Below are positions 59,585 through 64,000 of a stretch of 64,000 nucleotides of DNA, in pieces. Each line of letters starts with the position of its first letter. The first letter of the stretch is position 1. The DNA lies in contig NC_039483.1 in assembly GCF_003590095.1 (NCBI RefSeq), positions 15,748,001 through 15,812,000 on the forward strand, given 5' to 3'. This stretch comes from Trichoplusia ni. Lineage: Eukaryota > Arthropoda > Insecta > Lepidoptera > Noctuidae. The translations under genes and the position numbers were made by a program. A model generated the notes under the pieces. The model did not search any database, was not told the origin of the DNA, and was given only the letters and a program-made list of their open reading frames with translations.

Positions 59585-59848
59585 GTTGATTGATCATAGA
59601 TTACGCTTTGCTGGACACGGTCGGTCCTTGGATGGGTGACCATCTATGTCATAAAGATTTCTTCCGCGGCTCCCGGCTGCTATTCATACATCTGTAACAG
59701 TCGGGCAGTCAGAAGCTGAAAAATCTGACAACCACTCGCACTAAGGAGAAGGTATCGTGTTGCCCAGGTAACTGGGTTGAGGAGATGAGTCAGTTAGACT
59801 GGAACTTGACCTCAACATATGTAGTTGGGAAAAGGTTAGGCTGATCAT
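59585..59848 (+). mobile_element. 5S rRNA-derived SINE-like repeat, copy 2
   Basis: The head TGATCATAGATTACGC, GGACACGGTCGGTCC and TTGGATGGGTGACCATC (to 59,644) corresponds to the 5S internal promoter, with GATGGGTGACC preserved exactly. The body CAGTCAGAAGCTGAAAAATC, GTTGCCCAGGTAACTGGGTT and GTAGTTGGGAAAAGG matches copy 1 at 53.3-53.7 kb in opposite orientation. Part of the body is deleted relative to copy 1. Confidence 0.6.
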
Positions 59849-59992
59849 AATGACAGCGTAATATACAACGTAAAGTAGCATGTCACTTCCACACCCGCGA
59901 AGTACAATTGCTTTAAAATCCGATGATAGGCCTCCTAGATACCCTTTCCTCAATTCATATCAAGTAGAGTATAATCATAATAATATAATTTT
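59849..59992. other. Spacer between two SINE-like repeats
   Basis: Short AT-rich sequence without recognisable content. Confidence 0.4.
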
Positions 59993-60220
59993 GACGACCT
60001 CCGTGGTCGAGTGGCGTACGCACCGGTTTCAAGGTGTCGCTAGCTCTGAGGTCCCGTGTTCGATCCCCGGTCGGGTCAATGTAAAAAAATCACATTTCTA
60101 CATTGTCTCGGGTCTGGGTGTTTGTGGTACCTTCGTCGCATCTGAATTCCATAACACAAGTGCTTTAGCAACTTACTTTGGTTTAGAACAATGTATGTGA
60201 TGTTGTCCGCATTTTTTTTA
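59993..60220 (+). mobile_element. tRNA-derived SINE, second family
   Basis: The head GACGACCTCCGTGGTCGAGT (A box) is followed by GTGTTCGATCCCCGGTC (B box). The body contains ACATTGTCTCGGGTCTGGGT, and the end is TGATGTTGTCCGC followed by a T/A-rich tail. Head and body differ from the family at 35.9/37.5/47.8 kb. Both boxes are well kept, so the copy may be younger. The overlapping 106-codon frame is incidental. Confidence 0.7.
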
Positions 60221-60737
60221 TAATTATATAATTTTCAATGTAAAAAAACTTACTGCCATTCGAGTACAAGATTAGAACAATAATTCACGCCGGTTTAAAA
60301 TCCAGAAAGGACTCCGTTATACCACGTTTCAAAAACCCGTGTTTACATGTAATCTCATGCAAGTTATAGGAGTCAATTATGGGGAATGGGACAGCCATTT
60401 CCTGTAATGTTGTGCTTGCATGCGGCCGACAAAACATCGGTACTTATACGATGTCTAGAATTCGCGCACGTGAGTTGCTGGGCTCAATGGGAACTGGAAA
60501 TTGATACTGATGATGCCTGGATACATTGAGAATGTGTTCTTGCGTTGAAAATCGTTCCTCAAGGAAGTACTCTAATTCGTGTATGCAGCAAAAATAATTG
60601 CCTGTTGATTAACATAAATAATTGGAGTTTAGTGCATTTTAAATGACAATTTTTAAGATGTTTCCTTTTCCGTAGCCGTTGCTGTTGCCTTGGAAATCTT
60701 AAGAAAATATAACTTTGTAAAAGTCAATTGTATGCTC
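60221..60737. other. AT-rich non-coding stretch
   Basis: No gene or repeat is recognised. Confidence 0.4.
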
Positions 60738-60793
60738 GCGTGGGTTTTAACTTGACGTGAGTAACTTCCACGCGGCACGGTCAAAACCCACGC
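60738..60793. repeat. 56-bp inverted repeat with 11-bp perfect arms
   Basis: GCGTGGGTTTT at 60738-60748 pairs exactly with AAAACCCACGC at 60783-60793. The loop holds GACGTGAGTAACTTCCACGC. This could be a foldback remnant. Confidence 0.5.
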
Positions 60794-60889
60794 AAGTCAT
60801 GTTAAATAAAACATTGTGAAATAAAATGCAAAGTTCGTAAATTCTTTTCAGATGCTACATGGCCGTTATTATGTGAGCTGTATCTTATA

Positions 60890-61120
60890 CTAGCTTTCCG
60901 CCCGCGGCTTCGCCCGCGTCGAGGTCGGTTATATATCGCGTTTCCAAGAGAACTCTTTAAAAGTCCGGGATAAAAACTATCCTATGTTTTTTTTCTCAAG
61001 GACAACTCTATGTCTGAACCAAATTTCATTAAAATCAGTTCAGTGGTTTAGACGTGAAAGCGTAACAGACAGACAGACAGACAGACAGAGTTACTTTCGC
61101 ATTTACAATATTAGTAGGGA
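60890..61120 (-). mobile_element. Helitron-like element, second subfamily, with GACA microsatellite (copy G)
   Basis: The plus strand starts CTAGCTTTCCGCCCGCGG and ends TTTACAATATTAGTAGGGA|T. In reverse complement the element starts TCCCTACTAATATTGTAAAT. A (GACA)n tract lies at 61066-61089. The body includes ATTAAAATCAGTTCAGTGGT. The microsatellite next to the terminus is typical of lepidopteran Helitron-associated microsatellites. Confidence 0.65.
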
Positions 61121-62369
61121 TAATGGTCCAATATAATCATTACTTAGTATTACACATCGTAGTTCAAGCAAGTTGAGATGTAACTGCAGTCCATTAGACT
61201 GGCGTCAATCTAAGCACAGTGTAGCAAGCGAGTCCTACACAAATTGATACGTCAAGCGTACATCTTAGTGATGGTAAGATATTAAATTTCGGATCTCGAT
61301 ATAGATTTGTAAATGATTATGTCTGCGCCTAATTCGGATACGGTTTCAGATACGAAATCGTCTTCCAATATCCGATCATTTCGGATAATTCGGATACGAT
61401 GATGAATTGTTATAGAAAATTGCTTCTGCAAAATGAAGGAGACTAGATAAATGTGTACTACAAGCATTGATGAGGCCCTTAAATACTTAGTCACTGAGTA
61501 TCATAGCATATGTAATTTGAATGCCCATGAAATCGTGTGCTATACAAAAGAACTGTTATATTTCTCTTTATTGTGTCTCTATCTTATTGTCTTTTTAAAT
61601 TAAATAATCCTAATCAAGAAATCACTTACGCGCACACACGTGTAGCATACAACTCGAAAATAATTTAATCAAACATTTTATCATTATAGGTACAATTTTT
61701 CGGATATCATAGTTTCGGATACCCAGCTCAATACATCCTTGCTTTTAAGGTGTAGACAATACGTACTTGGAAGTGTGCCCCGGGAACAGTAGAACGGCGG
61801 GAGATAATGTGCTGATCCTATTGCAGTCAAATGTAGGGTGTAACGATCTAAATAGGTAATACCCGTGTCTAGCGAACCGGGTTAGCGTATTGTTGACCTA
61901 ACTAATACATGTTCAGTTGTATTGTGAATGCTAATTAGTATTCGTCTCGTGGTATATAATCATATATTATGTGTTTGTTTATTAGAATATAAAATAGATT
62001 TTTTTTTGTTTTGGAATTTCGTGTTTATTTAAAGAACTAAATTTATTATTTTACCGAACATTCGTTTTTGATTTAACAGTTGAATTTGATTTAGATTCGT
62101 ATCGTGTCATAAAGTATTTTTTTACAACATGCCACACAGAAAAATATTTTTAAATCCAACTCCAGTAATAAAAACTATGCGAGCCAACATGTCAAATCTG
62201 GAAAATATGTGCAAACGTAAACAAAACCAATGAGAAAGTTGAGAAATATTACAAATCATAGAGCCATAAATATCCGTAAGTTTCTTCCGAGCCAAACAAT
62301 ATTTAAACCGTCTGCCAAATTGCCAACGGGCCTTCATTCTAAAAAAGTAAAGAGGGGCCAATTAAAACG
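61121..62369. other. AT-rich non-coding stretch
   Basis: No gene or repeat is recognised. TTCGGATA is iterated near 61,334-61,400 and again near 61,700-61,720. Confidence 0.4.
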
Positions 62370-62459
62370 TAGTGGCCGCTAATTAGGCCCCGCGGGCCAA
62401 GACATTAATTTTATTGTTGCAACGAGCGGTGTATTACAGCCTCTTTTGAACGTAACCCA
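62370..62459. promoter_or_regulatory. GC-rich unique island with homeodomain core
   Basis: GTGGCCGCTAATTAGGCCCC and GCGGGCCAAGACATTAATTT combine CTAATTAG/TTAAT homeodomain-type cores with a GC-rich block. GGCC(G/C)...GGCC gives near-palindromic symmetry around CTAATTAG. It resembles a conserved non-coding element; conservation is untested. Confidence 0.25.
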
Positions 62460-62550
62460 GTATTTTTTTCCACTAAATGGAACCACTTGTGACTGCAGCG
62501 GCATTTCCTTGCAAAAGAGGCAATTAGATGGTGAAATAGCTGTTTCTGTG
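62460..62550 (+). repeat. Imperfect direct repeat, copy 1
   Basis: It holds TATTTTTTTCCACTAA, TGTGACTGCAGCGGC, AGGCAATTAGATGGTGAAAT and CTGTTTCTG. The second copy lies about 600 bases downstream (63,061-63,150) with the blocks in the same order. A one-base length difference between the blocks argues against a shared protein. Confidence 0.6.
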
Positions 62551-63060
62551 AGCTTTGTGGGATGCTTGATGAAATTGTTATCTTTAAGACTATGTAGGTG
62601 CTTTATACGCACTTATCTCGATGTTGTCTCAATGTCTCTAATGATTAGAGTATCATTATTAAAATAAAATACCTAGTTGATTCCTCTGATGGTTTGTCCT
62701 CCCAAATAAGCGGAAAAGCTGAAGGGATCGCCGAAATATACTTAACTGAAAAGCCTACGTCACCTGTTTAGCGAAATTTTTTTTACATGTTTTAAAGGCT
62801 GTGTTTCAACAAAACTTTTAACTTTTGACAGTCATAAATCTGTCCACTATTAGTAAACCGATTTCTATTTGCCGAGCACTACCCCTAGTAGCAATGAGGC
62901 CTATCGCTAATTTAACACATAAATACATGTAGTATCGAGTCATTTCTTATTTGAAGATTGTCCTAAAATGCCATTACCACAAGTAATTAAGCTACTTGAC
63001 CCAAATCAAACAAACTAATAATTTACTCAACTTTTCAGTCTTATTTTCTTACGCACCAAA

Positions 63061-63150
63061 TTATTTTTGTACTAATAGAGGCTGTGACTGCAGCGGCGTT
63101 CCTCGTTCCAAAAAGGCAATTAAATGGTGAAATATTTGTTTTGGAGAACT
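63061..63150 (+). repeat. Imperfect direct repeat, copy 2
   Basis: It carries TTATTTTTGTACTAA, TGTGACTGCAGCGGC, AAGGCAATTAAATGGTGAAAT and TTGTTTTGGAG, aligning block by block with 62,460-62,550. Confidence 0.6.
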
Positions 63151-64000
63151 TTTGTCGTAAAGGATAAAGTTGTTTGCTAGTCGGGAACTAGTGAGTACTC
63201 GCTTTTATAAAGCCAAGCGGCATGTATGTGTGGTGCGGAGTAAATACGTGATTTTTATTTAGCTATGTTAGGGTTTGAAGAAAAGCGATCAATATATTTT
63301 CATAAACCTCATAGACTTAATTTTTTCAGTGGTAGATGATCTACGCGTATTATCTTTTGATTAATGACTTAGACATGTACACTTATATGACCGAGTAATA
63401 AATAAGCCTAGCGAACAAGAAAAAAAACCAGAAAGGCACAACTGACAAATAATGGGACGTCCATTATAGTACAAATAGCGTTGATTTATAATCATCATCA
63501 TCTATTTATTCTTGACAAAAAAAAAATCATAAATAATAATTTGACCACCACAAAACCATTTAATATAAACTCAATCAAAGTTAAACCGTAATATAATGTA
63601 TTACAGTTGCAGTTCCAACTAGAACCAGTTAAGTTTTAAACCGTGCTTAGATCGTGCTCAGAATTGAATTAAGCAACGCGTGGACCAACTTGGGGGCTGT
63701 AATCTTGAATTTAACTTATTCAGTGCTTAGTATAAGTTTGTCGTGTTGAATTGTGCCTGGTTTGGCGGTCAGGATTCGGTCGGCCTTGAGGTGGAGTTTA
63801 ATCACTAGTGGTTTGATCAATGTGCATTAGATGAGACTGTACGTTGTAGAGTCAACTTGTTCTTCCTTTTCCTGATTTTTTTGTACATTGCCCTTGAGAT
63901 ATTTTTACCATTTGAATAACCTTACCGGCCCTTGCCTTTCATCATCTATTGGAGTTCGCATGACGCGCAAAACAGAAGTTGCGCCGTACTATGAACATGC
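63151..64000. other. AT-rich non-coding stretch
   Basis: No gene or repeat is recognised up to the window end. Confidence 0.4.

Noticed and set aside
59880..60200. 106-codon plus-strand frame
   Set aside because: It overlaps the second-family SINE and its flank; it has no domain.
61066..61089. (GACA)n as an independent microsatellite
   Set aside because: It lies inside Helitron-like copy G and is reported there.

Overview
This is an AT-rich eukaryotic window, most likely from a lepidopteran (moth or butterfly) nuclear genome. The evidence is the repeat content: several Helitron-like short elements with the CTAG...TTAGTATAGA ends common in Lepidoptera, tRNA-derived SINEs, repeats resembling other lepidopteran dispersed families, and one BEL/Pao LTR retrotransposon. 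I recognise no host protein-coding exon, no bona fide tRNA or rRNA gene and no CRISPR array. The window reads as intergenic or long-intron DNA.

Layout. 1-28 kb: mostly unique AT-rich sequence with Helitron-like fragments (6.4, 8.2 kb), fragments of a dispersed repeat (4.8, 20.1, 20.4, 25.1 kb), a 382-bp inverted-terminal-repeat element (17.5-17.9 kb), two foldback elements of one family (18.5 and 27.1 kb), perfect hairpins and palindromes (8.9, 9.6, 11.1 kb) and a few GC-richer islands. 28,059-32,849: a young BEL/Pao retrotransposon with two 270-bp LTRs that look identical, a 5-bp target duplication (ACATC), a tRNA-Tyr-type primer site and one 1,140-codon gag-pol frame. That frame holds gag, protease and RT, then jumps straight to the C-terminal post-integrase domain; RNase H and integrase are missing. 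33-52 kb: sparse DNA with tRNA-derived SINEs (35.9, 37.5, 47.8 kb), Helitron fragments and GC-rich islands that could be regulatory. 52-61 kb: a dense nest of short elements, with five Helitron-like copies, two copies of a repeat whose head resembles 5S rRNA, and two tRNA-derived SINE copies. 61-64 kb: unique sequence with an imperfectly duplicated module of about 90 bp.

The most notable points are the retrotransposon (in-frame loss of RNase H/integrase, a YMED instead of YxDD RT motif, and a hairpin between two copies of the polypurine-like motif next to the 3' LTR), the 5S-rRNA-like SINE pair, and several strong palindromes in non-repeat DNA. All family assignments come from motif reading and memory; nothing was searched.
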